Shown here piece by piece: positions 36,066 through 48,079 of a stretch of 64,000 bases of DNA. The notes under the pieces were generated by a model. The model saw only the letters and a list, made by a program, of their open reading frames with translations. It was not told the DNA's origin and made no database searches. Both the position numbers and the translations under genes were made by a program. The stretch is from Phycomyces nitens (taxonomy: Eukaryota; Mucoromycota; Mucoromycetes; Mucorales; Phycomycetaceae), in assembly GCA_022702545.1 (NCBI GenBank), contig JAHRBC010000002.1:6448001-6512000 (forward strand), written 5' to 3'. Positions within the stretch are counted from its first letter, which is position 1. Every line of letters starts with the position of its first letter.

Positions 36066-36116
36066 GATAATCCACAGATGATGGATCGTATTCTGGATGT
36101 CTGTGGATGGATTATC
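36066..36116. repeat. Imperfect inverted repeat upstream of RPS2
   Basis: The left arm GATAATCCACAGA (36066-36078) pairs with the right arm TCTGTGGATGGATTATC (36100-36116), which carries a 4-base insertion. They are separated by 21 bases and lie about 40 bp upstream of the ATG. It could be a hairpin in the 5' UTR or a dyad protein-binding site. Confidence 0.6.
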
Positions 36117-36157
36117 TCGCAAGGATAGATGTATTGACCCTCTTCATCATCTGTAGT

Positions 36158-36765
36158 ATGGCTGACTCTGCAACGGCCGGTAATCGTGGTAAGCACAATA
36201 CTCTACAGCACATGAGTCAAGCAGCACCAAAGACCAAAAATGAATCCTCCTCTTTGCCAAAATCACTTGCCCACCCAATCACCAACATTCAACATACACC
36301 ATCCGTACAAAACAATACAAAAAAAAAGAAGGCATAATCCCATGCTGATTGATGGGGGATTGCCCAGGATCATCCGAATTGGACAGAGAGGAGGATATTG
36401 TTTTTTTTGGCTCATTGGATTAAACACACTGTTGGATCTCGTAATGTCATGTGAATAATGGACTAAATGAACCTCTGTTTTTGCTTCAAAAAAGGACGCG
36501 GTGGTTTTGGACGTGGTGGTCGTGGTCGCGGCGGTGCCCGTGGACGCGGTGGACGTCGTGGTGATGAAAAGACCGAGTGGTGAGTTGAATTGCTAAAATG
36601 GAATTATCAAGACAGAATTAACCCATTCAATTCAGGGTCCCTGTCACCAAGCTTGGCCGTCTCGTAAAGGCTGGCAAGATCAAGTCTATCGAGGAGATCT
36701 ACCTCTTCTCCCTCCCCATCAAGGAGTACCAGATTGTCGATTTCTTCCTCAGCAACTTGAAGGAT

Positions 36766-36797
<32 letters not shown>

Positions 36798-37293
36798 GAC
36801 CCGTGCTGGTCAGCGTACCCGCTTCAAGGCCTTTGTTGTCATTGGTGACCACGATGGCCATGTTGGTCTCGGTGTCAAGTGCTCCAAGGAAGTTGCCACC
36901 TCCATCCGTGGTGCCATCATCCTCGCCAAGCTCTCCATCATCCCCGTTCGTCGTGGTTACTGGGGTTCTGCTCTCGGTGAGCCCCATACCGTTCCCTGCA
37001 AGGTCACCGGTAAGTGCGGTTCCGCCTTGTGCCGTCTCGTCCCTGCTCCCCGTGGTACTGGTATCGTCGCTGCCCCTACCCCCAAGAAGGTCCTCCAGTT
37101 GGCTGGTATCACTGATTGCTACACTACTTCCCGTGGTTCCACCCGTACTCTCGGTAACTTTGTCAAGGCTACCTTTGCTGCCATTGGCAACACCTACGGT
37201 TTCTTGACCCCCGATCTCTGGGAGGAGACCGAGTTCTCCAAGGTCCCTTACCAGGAGTTCACTGACTTCTTGTCCCAGAAGCAGAGAAAGTAA
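36158..37293 (+). CDS. RPS2: 40S ribosomal protein S2 (uS5)
   Basis: Three exons: 36158-36188, 36495-36579 and 36636-37293 (774 nt, 257 aa, the usual length). Exon 2 encodes the N-terminal Gly/Arg-rich tract ([20 protein letters not shown]), a usual site of arginine methylation. Exon 3 begins inside [19 protein letters not shown] and carries the S5 double-stranded RNA-binding fold and C-terminal domain ([37 protein letters not shown]). It is a core 40S subunit protein near the mRNA entry channel. Exon 3 shows the strong C-ending codon bias of a highly expressed gene, unlike its neighbours. Intron 1 (306 nt) is the longest in the gene. Confidence 0.97.
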
Positions 37294-37410
37294 ATGTAGC
37301 TTGTCTAATCTAAATATATATGTATATATATATTGACTTGCTTTACTTTTGAATAAATAAATAAATCTCTTTATTGATCCAAAATAATAATAATATGTCG
37401 GTCAAGTTTA
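37294..37410. terminator. Shared 3' region of convergent RPS2 and PI4K genes
   Basis: Only 117 bp separate the two stop codons. The + strand has AATAAATAAATAAAT at 37352-37366 for RPS2. The minus strand has AATAAA (TTTATT at 37370-37375) for the kinase gene. The poly(A) signals overlap, so the transcripts very likely overlap at their 3' ends. Confidence 0.6.
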
Positions 37411-40400
37411 TTAAAAGGGGATTCCATTGGTAAGCTTTTGGAATCTGTCGTAGAGTACTGTTCGTTGGTTCTCTGATGAGACTTGGATACACATTGTCAT
37501 AAAGTCGGCAGCAGCACGCTCAGACTTATCCAACTGGAAACGTCCTCTCATCCGCTTGATTGTCTCGCCCTTGAAGCAAGGCAGACCTGACTGGAGCATC
37601 AGGCTAACCAACTGCATGATCAGTTCAGCATAAGGACGACAGGCAAGATAAGCCTTGATGACCAATTCCGAAAACTTCTTGTAGCCCTGTTCTGAAGTTC
37701 CACCCATAACCTGGATCATCTCTGTCGTCAACTTGAAAGGCGAATTCTCAAAGGTGATGCCTCCGGGAGCAATGTCAAAGATAAAGCCAAAATCTAAAAG
37801 TGGATTGTCAATACAACAAAATAGTTATTGATCTATGGTTTATAAACGTACCAATATGAATAATATAGCCATCATCATCCAACATAATGTTTCCATTGTG
37901 TCTGTCCTTGATCTGCAACAGATATGAAATCACAGAGTAGGCTGCCACACTCTGGACAAAGTTGGTGCGTGCCTTTTGAAAGTGGATCGACTCTGGGCCA
38001 CCATACTTGGCTACAAAGTAATCATACATATTGTTGACCTTTTCACGACCAAGCTGGTCACGCGAAATAGAACGAGGAATCACATCAATGACACCACGTC
38101 CGGGAGCAGTGGCCACTACACGGTAAGGTAAGACATAGAGATCCAAACCCACAGACGTAAAGATGTTTTTGAATACGGCAATCAACTGAAGGGCAAGTAC
38201 GTCCTGGCGACAATCGTCTCCGACCTTGAAGATGGCACCTTTCCAGGACTTTATCGTCTTTGCCTTGTTCATTTCTTGTTCTTCTTCAGTCAACAGTGAA
38301 TTTGCAATTGGGTCAATCTCGATATCCTTTTCAATCTCAAATGTAGCCATGAATGGAGCCTAATATTTAAGAGCATCTTGAGTATCTTGTACGATTCACT
38401 ATTCTAGTCCCAACATACCTTGGCATGACTCTGAAGAGGTCTGCCAGAAGTTCTGTTGATATCAATAACACGACCATCAGAGTTACTTGGCAAGTAAACA
38501 CCCTTGTCGACCACAATCTTGGCAATCTCTTCATCCAACCGTTTCTACAAAACATCAAATCTTTCAGCGTCTATTTCACCAACACTTGTCTAAACTTATA
38601 TATATATATAAAGCTTACCTTTTGCAAAGGCTTCTTTTCATTCTGACCAAACCTGATGTAATCCTTGAGGTATCCAGAAATTGCCGTAAAGTCGCCAAAG
38701 AACTTGAACTCACGTTCATAGAATTCACGATCTTCTCCAGTAAATGAATTGATCAGATTATCAATGATCTTTTCCAGAGTAGGTTTGAGGGCATCAGGCT
38801 ACATTTTAGAGTGCAATTCAGTACAAGTCTTGATGCTATGGTCATTATTATAAGGTCTCTTTACCTTTATACAATCCTTGTCAGCATCCACATAAAAGTT
38901 GGCATTCATGTTCCAGATAAGCTGATGAGCAAACAGCTGTGAAACCTGCCCAGCTTCCATAATGTACTTTTCAACATATCCTAAATCATCGAATCTCAAG
39001 GCCTGTACGATCTGAGGGATATAAAAGAATACAGTATCGACCGGGTAGTACTCTAGACTACGCATTGCGTACTGAAGGATCAATGGATGATTGTTGTAAG
39101 CTGGCAAAAAGTAGCTTGTGGCCGTAATGGCAGGAACAGGAGCCCAGTACTGGAGATACTTGAGATCCAGCTTGGAGCCAGGGACCAATCTTTCACCCAA
39201 GAGAATCACCAGGGCTTCAGGAATATCAACTACATCCAAAGTATTGTTTGCAATCAGATGATGGAGTTCTCTGTGCACAACTGGCTGGACAAAGCGACTG
39301 TCCATCTGGACTGCCAGTCGAGGGGAAACTGTCCAAGCAAAATGAACCATGTCCTTCCAGACATCATCAGTCACCATGGACTTTTCAGTGTTGCTGACAG
39401 TTGGCGTAGGGTATCCAGGAGTGGTCTCGTTCATGGGGTTGCACCAGACCGAGAGTCGAACAAGTTCACTCTCTAGGAAGAGCATCAACAGTTTTTTGGA
39501 AAGCTGGTGTTGACGAACGACATCGTCCTTGGTCTTGTCTATAAAATTAAACAAAAACAAATGGTCATTTTGTATACTTGGAACCTCTGTATTATTATCT
39601 TGGCTTATGACTGACTTACCATTCAAGAACATGTAAAGACCAGAAGAGACCTTGGAGTTGGATGTCTTTATTGGAACACTGGTGACAAGATGGGTGAGGT
39701 TGGGAGTATCGGTAGAGACGGCATTGTAAAAATCACTGAGGATCTTGTGTTCCATAAGCGCCAAGCTTCTACGTGCGCCAAAGTGCCATCTAATGCAAAA
39801 AGAAAAGAAAAGATCAGTAACCAAGCCCACTGTTTCAAGCATTATGGAAAGGACATATTACTTTGGATCGAATGAGAACCATTGAAAGGCAGCATCGTAT
39901 ACCAATGACCTAAACTTGTGCTCAGAAAGTGCCTCCATACGAGTAGAACGAAGGATCTTCATTCCTAGACGCAACAGTTGGAAGCGGGTATAGCGCGACA
40001 AGGGATGTGTACTGTGATAATCATAGAATTGAGTACAAAAGGTTGCTTGCAAGTACAAATATATTACCTCATCAAGTCGGCATCATTAAATGACTCTTGG
40101 AGTAGTCCCACAATCATGTTAACTAGATGCTTGTTACGGTGGCGAATGGCATAGAAGCGGCTGCTAAGGAACTTGATCCAGCTATTGTGGGGGGAGAAGA
40201 TCAGCATCGCCGCGCTGTGTTCACGTTCACGAACAGCATTGTCTGAAGGAGAATATGACATCTTGACAACAAAGGGATTCTTGGAGCTACAAGAGGTTTT
40301 TGTTTAAAAAAATAAATTTAAAGGAGTCGATGATCAAAGGTATCAAACTTACTTTAGCAAAGGCGAGAACAAACCCTTGCGATGGCGCTGGGCCCAGCTC

Positions 40401-43400
40401 CACATACTCAGCATCTCTACCATCAATCGCTTCTCCATATCTGGTCTTCTAACCAGAATCCAGTTCCAGATCGATGTACCAATATCCAAAGATTCGGGGG
40501 TAAACATCTCGACTGGTATACGTACAAGGTATCTCAGCAGTTCAGGATGAACAGTGGGCATTGCAATTGCATACCCAGCAGCGCGTTTCAAAGATCGGTT
40601 CAAACGATCGCTTGTAACTCTTTTCTTGTGCTTTACATCATCGGATAAGACGCTGAGGAAGGACAGTACACTTTCGAGTTCGTCTTTGATACCAGAAACT
40701 GGAGCAGCTGCAGACAGGATCCCTGTTGATTGTATGGATATTGTATAGAAATGTCTTGTTAGCACCTTTTTATCATATTGTTTGGATACTAGTTTATATA
40801 TTTGCACTAACCAAACTGGTTTTTGGTCTTTGCAGAGTACTCAATGCCACTAACTTCTCCAGAATAGAATTGCTTGGAGACAAAGCCATCGACAAAGTTT
40901 GAAGAGTCGTCGAGTGAAATTGAAGAGATTTTGGGAGCAAAACCTATAGGTATAGGTATAATACAATCAGTGCCCCCTTTTAGTCTACTATACAAATAAC
41001 AAGAATGGCACAAGTCTACTTACCAAGTGACAATTGGCTCTTTGAAGAGATTCTTCCAACCTCCAGGGCCAATGAGCGACCAAGATGTGCAGTATCAAAG
41101 ATGCTTCCTGAACCAAAGCGGTCAAAGTCAGACATATAGTCTTGCAAGAGTCCACTCATTTCAAGAGGTGCACGATCAATGGCTATAAGCAACCACTTTT
41201 TTGCACTCTCATAGAGACGACTGCAAATCTCTTTACGGTAACTGTAAGAATCTCCCAACTCCAAAGTTACGCCCACTTTCTTTGAAGTAAAGAAGTACTG
41301 GGGAGAATACTATACAAAAAATTTAGGTCTATCCCTATTTAAATCCACAAGGCTTACCTCTTCTCGGTACTCGGCTTCACAGCTCAGCCAAAGAAGCTGG
41401 ACAAGTTCCAGCAAGAGAGCAACCAGTTTCTTTTCAACAAAGACCTGGGGAAACGAAATAACAATCCGTTCTGTGCTCTTGAGTGCCAATTCGTGCACTT
41501 TCTTGAGACGGTGACAGCATTTCTCCAAAAGAATTGCTACTTGGGTAGGAAGTTCGTCTCCTAGTGTCTGGGTCAACGCTTTGCTAGATGCATCCTTGAC
41601 AAATGTTCCAATCACTCGGTCAGCAATCATCTCTAGACACTTTGCAAGTGGACTCGAATTGACGCCTTCGTTTATGAAATAGCGTAAGACATGGCTACAG
41701 TTGCCCATTCGACTTCTCATCATCTCAATATGGTACACGCTCGAAGCAAATACAACCTGGGCAAATGAAAAGCTCTTGATGTCATAGGCAAGCGAAGGCA
41801 AGAAACCTGTAAGTCGCTGTCGGGTCTGGTTAATGGTTTGATCCGATGTGTTGCTTCCTCGGAGAACCGAGTTGCATTCAAGATCACTTTCAAGGTAGCT
41901 CGTTGCACTTTCGATCACCAGTACAGGAGTCTTTTTGGCAATGACAAGCATTGATTCGTGCCATTCACGAACCCACATGGATTCAGACACAAATCCAAAC
42001 AGGATACAGTGGAACCAAAGGTTACGGAACAAGGCAACCGTTTCTTCACTTGGTTTTTCGTGAGGGTTGAGGTCATTGTGCTCAAGAAGGGTCTTGATGA
42101 CAGGCAAGAGTGAGCCCAGTCGAGAAGTAAGAGGGATTTCAATGGCACCTCTGTTCTTGCTCATCGTCCGTTGAACAGTGTTGCCGTTGTCGATAAAGAG
42201 GTTGAGAAGGTTGGTGAGATAGATGGAGTAGAACTCTGGGCGAGAGGACAATCCTCTTGCCAATTCACGCTGTGCATTGCAAATCTAAATAGTGCCAAGT
42301 TTAAAATATCAAGAATAATCACACTCTTCTTTTTGATACTTACGGAATTTGTCAATTGCTTATTGTCTACCAGCAATGCTTCACGGTTAAAGGAAGACAA
42401 AAGAATCATGATCTCTTGGAATACGCCAATTGGACTGACAAGAGCAAGTTCGACCAATCGAGTAGTCAATTGGTTTCTTACATTGATAGAAAGGGTATTC
42501 TGGCGAAGTACCAGCACCAGCATTGTGAGGGCTTGGCTGATAATCTATTAATACAGTGATAAGTTTGGATTCTCCAAGATAACCTTAAAGACCAGGTCCA
42601 TAAATCGGCCTTTATACTTACGGCATCATCCTTGAGATAGACAGCTACACCGACAACAGCAGAAAATGCATTTTCACACACTTGCTGCCTTTGCTTCTCG
42701 CTCAGTTGTTCATGAGAAGGAGCACCAATTGTATTGGAGAATCCAAGGTTAGATTGACTAGACTCCTGATCATCACCACTGAAGCGTGTGATTTCGTTCA
42801 TGAGGGCATAAAAGGTAGAGTTTGCAATCTTTACTTGCTGTGCTTGAGGCCCGGCCTACAATTAGAAAGAAATAAAGAAAGAAAGTTGGTTTGTATCAGC
42901 ACAGATCCACAAGACCTATTTTGGGTATCAATGGGTTTACCTGGACACACTGGGCCAAGCGGGTTATAGCAAGTCGCTGGACACTTGTCGAGGTCTGTCC
43001 CAGAATGACCACCAAGTCAAATACAGGAGATGGAGTAGCAAGAAATCGACAGACAGTATTGACCATATCACCATTCAAATGAGGGAAGCTATTGAACCAT
43101 GATTTAAAATAGAAATTTAGGTCAGTATGTTGTTAAAGACAGTTTAATACAGACGCCCCCTTTTTCTCTCTGGACTTACTTTGTAGAAAGCAATACGGTA
43201 GCATCAAGAGCAGCAACATGGACCCATGAATCAGACACCCGAGGGGCATCAAACAAACATTCTGTTACGTGGTCAATAAGAACATCGTCGACTTCGTGGA
43301 GGTAAACAGAGGCCAATGCGGCAACTTGCTAGTAAATGTTAGGATATCTTCAACACATGCCAATACAAAAAAAACCATACCAAACTTGTGCCCATGATTT

Positions 43401-44444
43401 CAGGCATGTAGGCATCTGATGCCAGTTTTTTGCCATCCTGGATACTCTTTTCTGCGTATTTGCGAATGTCTTCATAGTATCCTAGACTCATAACATAGAT
43501 ACTTCTCAGACTGCTCTTCATATTGTCTGTATCAGCAATAATTTCTTCATTGGCCGTGAATTGCATCAATCTAGACCATGCTGGCTCTACATGTAGAGTA
43601 AGATGAAGCTTTCGCAATCGGCTTGAAGGCTGGATAGCACAATTTCCAGAGATGGGCTCTGTTTTGGAAATAACACGCGCAGAAACATTGCGAAGGATGA
43701 TCAAGAGGTCATAGATGATTCTGTTGCTGCTCAAGGGGATATCGTCCTCCCAGTACTTGGCCAAAACACGTCTAGTGTAGGTATTACTTTCATGTTCTTT
43801 GAGACAAGATGTGATGGCTTGTCGGATGAGTACAAGAGTACCATCCTGGATAAGTGGCTGGGAGAGATGGCAGATGGCCAACATCTGGGTGGGTCTGTAG
43901 ATATAGGGTGTGAGTTGAAGAGCACGCGAGAGACCAGCAAGAGATGGTAAAATGAAGGTGATTGTGCGCTCGACTAGGGTTCAGAATAGTTATTGTTGAT
44001 ACCTTTGTTAGTAAAGAATGTATATTCAAGTATCTCTTGGGTGTACCTGTTGTCGTGCTCAATTGCTGGATGATACATTGGCCATAGCTCCACAAGATAC
44101 CAACGATTTTTTCATATTCTTCTGGTTGCTGGAAACTGATCTCAAGCAGACCAGAAAAGAGGCTATATGTAATTCCATCAGCAGGTGGAAGACCTATGAT
44201 ACGGAATTGAACAAATAAAGTAAGTAATACAGTTCAAGTATACTGCGTGTCTTGCTAGTATTCTAGCCATTCAATTGACTACACACCTTTGGTGAGAGTT
44301 GTTTCTTCCCAATTATAAGCTGGTAGGTAACGAATGTATGCCAGCAGACGGGGAAGCAATTCATCCTGACGTTCTTTTGGCGCCTTTGTAGCATATCGTA
44401 TCAGAGCCGACAGAGAATGCTGGCTCTGTCTAGTCTATGGTGCA

Positions 44445-44490
<46 letters not shown>

Positions 44491-44713
44491 CACAATCAAT
44501 TGATTTTCAATGCACAAGAGATTATATGGACATTACCAAGACGGGCATGTCGGGTGCATCTTCAGGGGTAAAGATATTATATTCGTCTAATTCAGTTAAA
44601 GGCACCGGAGGACAGCGGGCCAAGAGTCTTTCGACTTCTTCTGTTACTGTCTTTGCTCGAGTATCCGCAAGAACCTCGGCAAGATTCATAAGGATGCGAG
44701 AATGGAGGTCCAT
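37411..44713 (-). CDS. STT4: Phosphatidylinositol 4-kinase III alpha (Stt4 type), 20 exons
   Basis: It makes PI4P at the plasma membrane. Exons (5' to 3'): 44713-44537, 44425-44287, 44193-44047, 43973-43381, 43328-43180, 43088-42941, 42855-42622, 42544-42344, 42284-41358, 41309-41024, 40943-40812, 40722-40353, 40286-40068, 40011-39862, 39789-39620, 39538-38865, 38798-38619, 38544-38419, 38359-37852, 37793-37411. All have GT-AG ends and matching phases and sum to 5913 nt (1970 aa), the family size. Residues 1-1350 are helical-repeat-like. The PIK accessory domain (LKYLQYWAPVPAI..., LPAYNNHPLILQYAMRSLEYY) lies near 1420-1560. The kinase domain has KVGDDCRQD near 1722, the catalytic loop DRHNGNIML near 1826, and the DFG split over the last intron. 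The C-terminus has FKGETIKRMRGRF. In yeast, Efr3/Ypp1-type partners anchor the enzyme. Confidence 0.96.
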
Positions 44714-45394
44714 GTCAAGTCTAGTATTGAATTGAGTTTCATGTCAAAGTTAGCCTGTGGTTTTATAGTGAAATTGAGCATTTACCCGTTCATCAATAGT
44801 GAAGAGTAATTATTATTTGTTTGGTTTAATGGAGAGGGAAAGGAAAGGGTATTTTTGTGTGGAGTTGACAACCGAGGCGCTGTTTCCATGGCATCCGAGA
44901 ATAGAGGTTACGCAAGGCACATGCATGGGCGTGACTTCCCAAACGGAAGAACGCCATGCGCATGGCCACTCGCCTAGACCTCTGTGGGGGGTTTTTTTGG
45001 GGGCGAAGTTCCCTATTTTTGGCCTTGACAAACGTGTCAAGATTATTGTGTTTTTCAGGTGAATGTAAATATACACACGTACATTGTTATTAGTTTAATG
45101 ACATTAAGAAAGATCAAATATGTGGTAAAACACCCAATATATTTGGGTATTATTATTATTAAATAAATAAATAAATATAAAAAAAAAAAGAATTAATATT
45201 AATATTAAATACAGGCTATTTTGTTTTTATTTCGATAATACCAACTTTTACACTGAAAATAAAAAAAAAGTCAACACCAGTAGAATGAGAATGTCAGTTA
45301 CCAAGAAGCTGCCGGGAAGCAATTGTTTATTTCTACAAGCCTATTTGCGTTCTATTTGTTGCCTTTATCCAAATATAAACCCAATGTATTCTAA
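44714..45394. other. Intergenic region between FAF2-like gene and PI4K
   Basis: It contains the kinase promoter, with a GC-richer island at about 44860-45020 next to its 5' end, and the 3' UTR of the FAF2-like gene, with several AATAAA-type motifs on the minus strand. A TAAATAAATAAATA tract lies at 45160. No gene. Confidence 0.55.
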
Positions 45395-47463
45395 TCATTC
45401 TTCCTCTTCCTCTTCTTCTTCGGTATCAACAATCAGATTTGCACTTGGGTAAAGACTCTTGTCATCAACAAGTGTTTGGTCACTCTTGACATCATACACT
45501 TTGCGAGGATAGGGGGAAATGATGGTGAACTTGTACTTGTGTACATAGTCAGTAGGTGGTGTCTCATCCTCTTCTTTCTTGCCTGTTTCTTGATACTCTT
45601 TCAAAAGAGGGTATGCCTCTACAAACTCATAAATTGCCTTTATGGACAGATAAGTTGCTGCTTCTATAGACCTCTTTTGTATCATTTACCTCGATAGGCA
45701 GATCGGCTCTGAACTTTCGAATCACACGATCCCCATTCTCCAAACGAAAACTAAGTCTAGCCACCTTTCCTTCATAGCCGGCTCCAGGCTCATCTTCCAA
45801 CTTACTGCAGAGGTAGCGGATGTACTGCAGGCGCTTTTGGATATTATCCAAGCGAACCTGTTCCAATCTCTCTGCCTCTTTCTCAGCTTCCTTTTCAGCT
45901 TCACGTTCCTCGCGTGCCTTTCTTTCCTAGATGATGATCACCAGAGATTCAATTAGACACTCGTATGTATATTATATAGCCAACATACCTTTTCCTGGTC
46001 AGCCTTGAGACTATCATGATAGGCCTTATCCTGCTCTTGTCTCAGACGACGCTCAACATCTCTTTGGTCACGCTCCATCCTTAGACGATTAAGTGCTCCT
46101 CCGTGTCGCTGCAAGACAGCTTCCCATTTTGCAACCAAGTCTGTAGCTGAACTGAACCCTTCAAATCTCTCTAGGACAGTCATTGAAGAAGCCGAAGGTC
46201 CAATTGGTGGTTGCAGTGCAATGACAGCTGAAAAAGGGTAGGTTGTGGCATGCAATGTGTTGCTTACTATCGAATGTACAAAATAAAGAGGTATAGTTTG
46301 TTATGATCGACACGGTCAACGGAATAAAGCCCCCCTTCTTTTTGCGTATATTGTTTGTTTATAGATCCATTACCTCGATTTGCTTCAGAATTGCGAACAT
46401 TTCCACCCCAGACAAGAACATTGTTGGTATCTAAAAAGGCCAAGAGTTCTTCTGATGCCAATGTCTCGCTATAAACCAAGATGTCCATTTGTCAACAAAC
46501 ATCACCACCAAACCATGTACTATTTTCTGGCCTGTTTTCTTATTCCTTTTTTTTTTTGCTTACCTGCAAAATTTGGGTGTTGCATCGTGATCATCACATT
46601 GCAAAATAACCCATAAAAATCTTAATTCACGTCGTGCGACTTCAAGTGCCTGAGAATATCCGCCCTGGAAGAAGTTTGGGTGGGTTGTACCGTATTTCTC
46701 TTCATATTCACTTTGGAATTCTCTCGCAAGCACTTGGGGATCCTGACTTCTTGTAGAGGTTGATCTTCTAGGGGAAGCTGCAGAAGTAGTAATAGAAGAT
46801 CTGCCTATGAATCGAGCTAGACACGCAGTTAATAAACGGTTCTTGTAAATTATATATATATATATATATAAATGATGGTGATGATAATAATAATCATGGA
46901 CTTACAGGCAAAAGAGAGTGCCGCCCATGTGATTTGCCAGGCAATACCAAATGGCCAGACCAGAAAAGAGAATAAACTAAAGGTGCGTGTACTAGGCTGT
47001 CTTGGCCTAGGTAGTTGCCGAGATGCCAAAGGAGGAGGCCGTGTAGTACTTTCAGCAGCTGGCTCATTCTCATTCGTCTCCAAGGGTTCTGCGGCCGTAG
47101 CTACCTGCTCTTCCAAGTTTTCACGTGCGGGCTCTTCTCGACTCACACCTTCATATACACTTTGAACTGCTCTCTGAATTGATTCACAAAAGATGAGATT
47201 AGCAACCCAAATCTCTTATGCTGAATGCATTTTATATATAATTATATATAATTATATATATATACCTCTAGATTCCAGTTGTATTCTTCAAGTTTACTGA
47301 TATCATCTTCTATATTGTCTGATTGCGTAACTGCCTAGGAATCCATTATCAGATCGAGATTCCGCATTTATTATTCTTGTTTCTATTATCGAATCCATCC
47401 TCCCACCTGGAATTGGCTTAATGCTTCTTTTTGTTCAGTGTCAAGCACATCAAGAGATGTCAT
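45395..47463 (-). CDS. FAF2/UBXD8-like UBX-domain protein (ER-associated degradation)
   Basis: Eight exons: 47463-47407, 47334-47266, 47173-46906, 46804-46564, 46468-46374, 46227-45989, 45926-45690 and 45637-45395. Phases agree and they total 1449 nt (482 aa). The domain order matches FAF2/UBXD8. A UBA-like N-terminus (residues 1-50, ending LEEYNWNLERAVQSVYE) is followed by a membrane hairpin at about 105-132 (FSLFSFLVWPFGIAWQITWA). Then come the thioredoxin-like UAS domain at about 165-290 (HPNFFQGGYSQAL, DTNNVLVWGGNVRNSEA), a charged coiled coil at about 300-365, and a UBX domain at about 370-462. The tail is poly-Glu. Family members anchor in the ER or lipid-droplet membrane and recruit the Cdc48/p97 ATPase to ubiquitinated substrates. 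Upstream on the same strand lies a LINE-B relic. Confidence 0.93.
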
Positions 47464-48079
47464 TATTGTGTGCTACAAGAAAACAAGAAGAAGGAAAAGG
47501 AAGAAGAAAGGACGAATTTTATACATGCCTTTTTTTTTTTCTAAAAAAAAAAAGAGAGTCTTGCAGCACTTTTACTTTCAATATGCCAAAGATAGTTGCT
47601 TTAATCGGAAGTATATCACGTCATCGCCACTATTAGGCGTACCCCAGATATATGGGTTCTGCTGGTTGTTGTAATTTTTTTGTTTTGTTTTGTTTTGTTT
47701 GTTTCTTAATTGATTGGTACAATATTTGTTTTTATAACTGTTGGTTTTAGACCTAGATTCCAATATATATATATACATATATTCCATGTTCAAATAAAGT
47801 CTATTCAAACACTAGTACTCCAGTACAAAATCGAAATTGTACAGTGTATGGTTATCCAAAGCGTCGGTAATTATCCTGCCAGACATGCGACTTTGGGCAA
47901 ATGAGCGTCTGCACACTGTCTACAGGTCCACCAAAGGCTTACTGGTCCCACTGGCTCTAAATATGCACCAGTCTTGCATGATCTTTTTGGCCAATTGACT
48001 AGCAATTCTGGATTGTTTGGGTTCAAAGCCAATTCTGAAAGCGTGTGGTTTGTGGGTTTGCCATAACAATTGGCATGGT
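47464..48079. other. Intergenic region with possible coding relic
   Basis: It holds the FAF2-like promoter, poly-T and TTTTG repeats (47678-47700). On the minus strand at 48070-47810 there is a frame of about 85 codons broken by a single TAG. It reads HKPHAFRIGFEPKQSRIASQ, then KIMQDWCIFRASGTSK, and after the TAG RMSGRIITDALDNHTLYNF. The composition looks protein-coding, but I do not recognise the family. Confidence 0.4.

Noticed and set aside
36607..37207. Antisense and alternative-frame ORFs over RPS2 exon 3
   Set aside because: Produced by the strong codon bias of RPS2; the sequences are Ser/Pro/Leu- or Asp/Glu/Gly-rich with no domain.
44446..44488. Regular AAT array resembling a short-repeat or CRISPR-like structure
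   Set aside because: It is a simple trinucleotide microsatellite inside the first intron of the kinase gene.
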